Positions 63,360 through 64,000 of a stretch of 64,000 bases of DNA are shown in pieces. The stretch covers positions 159,867-223,866 of the forward strand of contig NW_004440286.1 of NCBI RefSeq assembly GCF_000330505.1, given 5' to 3'. A program made the position numbers and the translations under genes. Under the pieces are notes generated by a model, which saw nothing but the letters and a program-made list of their open reading frames with translations, made no database searches and was not told the origin of the DNA. The first letter of the stretch is position 1. Each line of letters starts with the position of its first letter. The stretch comes from Entamoeba invadens IP1 (taxonomy: Eukaryota > Evosea > Mastigamoebida > Endamoebidae).

Positions 63360-64000
63360 TACTACAGAAGTGATTATAAAGATTTGGTGGGGTTCTAGGT
63401 GTAAATGATACAAAGACAATCAATAACTATTACTCATTGAATTCAAAAAAGCAAGGAAGATGACCATCAACCTTTTGCTTTGTTCATTCTAACACTAAAT
63501 TATTGGTAACAAAATTGCAGAAATGGTCAACAATTATTAATTTATTAAGACAATTAGGGATTTTATTGAATACTATTATTGGAAGTGCTTAGAATGTAAT
63601 TAATAATAATTGATTCTAATTGGCTGTTTATATTATATCAAAATTAATTAATTATTATTAAAATATATTAATGAAAACTATAAATAGAATTAATTAACTT
63701 AAGTTATATATTATTTAATAATTCATAAAGTTAAACAAATTTATATAAAGAGCTAGCATAATTTGCGTTTTGTTTTGAAATAATAATTGGTAACATTCTG
63801 AGGAAAGTATCATAGTAAAAATAATATATTAAAGTCTTTTTTTAAATTTTAAAATATTAAACTATTTATTTTGGTTGAGGTTAAAACAATGGCAAAAATG
63901 AAATATAGTTAAAATACTGTTTAAGTAATAACCATGAAATTGTATTTGCTTTGTTTTCGGTTAAATTTTATTTTTACAGTCATTAACAAAAGTTTGAAAA
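63360..64000. other. AT-rich upstream region
   Basis: The 5' flank of the FG-GAP gene up to the window edge, A/T-rich. A TTTATAATCAC-like word on the minus strand near 63375 is possibly promoter. I see no gene in it. Confidence 0.55.

Overview
The window reads as a gene-dense contig from an Entamoeba species, most like E. invadens. The composition is very AT-rich, genes are compact, and introns are short and almost all begin with GTTTGT and end in TAG. The protein content is typical of Entamoeba: many Ras/Rho exchange factors, a C2 protein with a Pro/Gln-rich tail, GPI-type surface proteins and bacterial-looking enzymes. Intergenic stretches of 1-2 kb and a Tc1/mariner element favour E. invadens over the more compact E. 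histolytica. The species name is inference. There is one 100-N assembly gap at 23364-23463. I found no rRNA, tRNA or CRISPR array.

Layout. 0-6.4 kb: the 3' part of an Hsp110-type chaperone gene, two tandem DH-PH Rho exchange factors that share identical DNA blocks, and an eEF1A-like protein with eroded GTPase motifs. 6.5-13.8 kb (minus strand): a leucine-rich hypothetical and two consecutive RasGEF genes. 15.6-19.4 kb: a secreted GH13 amylase, the TFIIH subunit Ssl1/p44, ribosomal protein uL23 (L23A) and a small Ada1-like gene. 21.7-23.3 kb: an Entamoeba-type hypothetical whose paralogue lies at 38.6 kb, and a flavin-reductase-like enzyme. 25.2-32.3 kb: a RasGEF with a RhoGAP-like C-terminus, a Rab GTPase with an altered switch II, an AlkD-like glycosylase, a 57-residue membrane microprotein and a FYVE-like zinc-finger protein. 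32.7-37 kb: a SMARCAL1-like helicase and a hypothetical. 38.6-43.1 kb: the paralogue, a deoxynucleoside kinase and a fork-head-like winged-helix protein. 44-50.5 kb: the C2 protein, a hypothetical, a Rac GTPase and a proline-rich scaffold. 50.6-58.6 kb: PWP2/UTP1, an ARM-DH-PH exchange factor and a protein with a SUMO-interaction-like motif. 58.9-61.2 kb: a Tc1/mariner-like transposon with ~390-bp terminal inverted repeats and a broken transposase. 61.3-63.4 kb: a GPI-type surface protein and a secreted FG-GAP protein.

The dominant theme is small-GTPase signalling: three DH-PH-type and three RasGEF-type proteins plus Rab and Rac. I rebuilt introns by hand in about a dozen genes. Several open frames that look separate are exons of one gene, and several apparent in-frame stops lie inside introns. 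Two further genes carry a likely single-base indel at a homopolymer of six.
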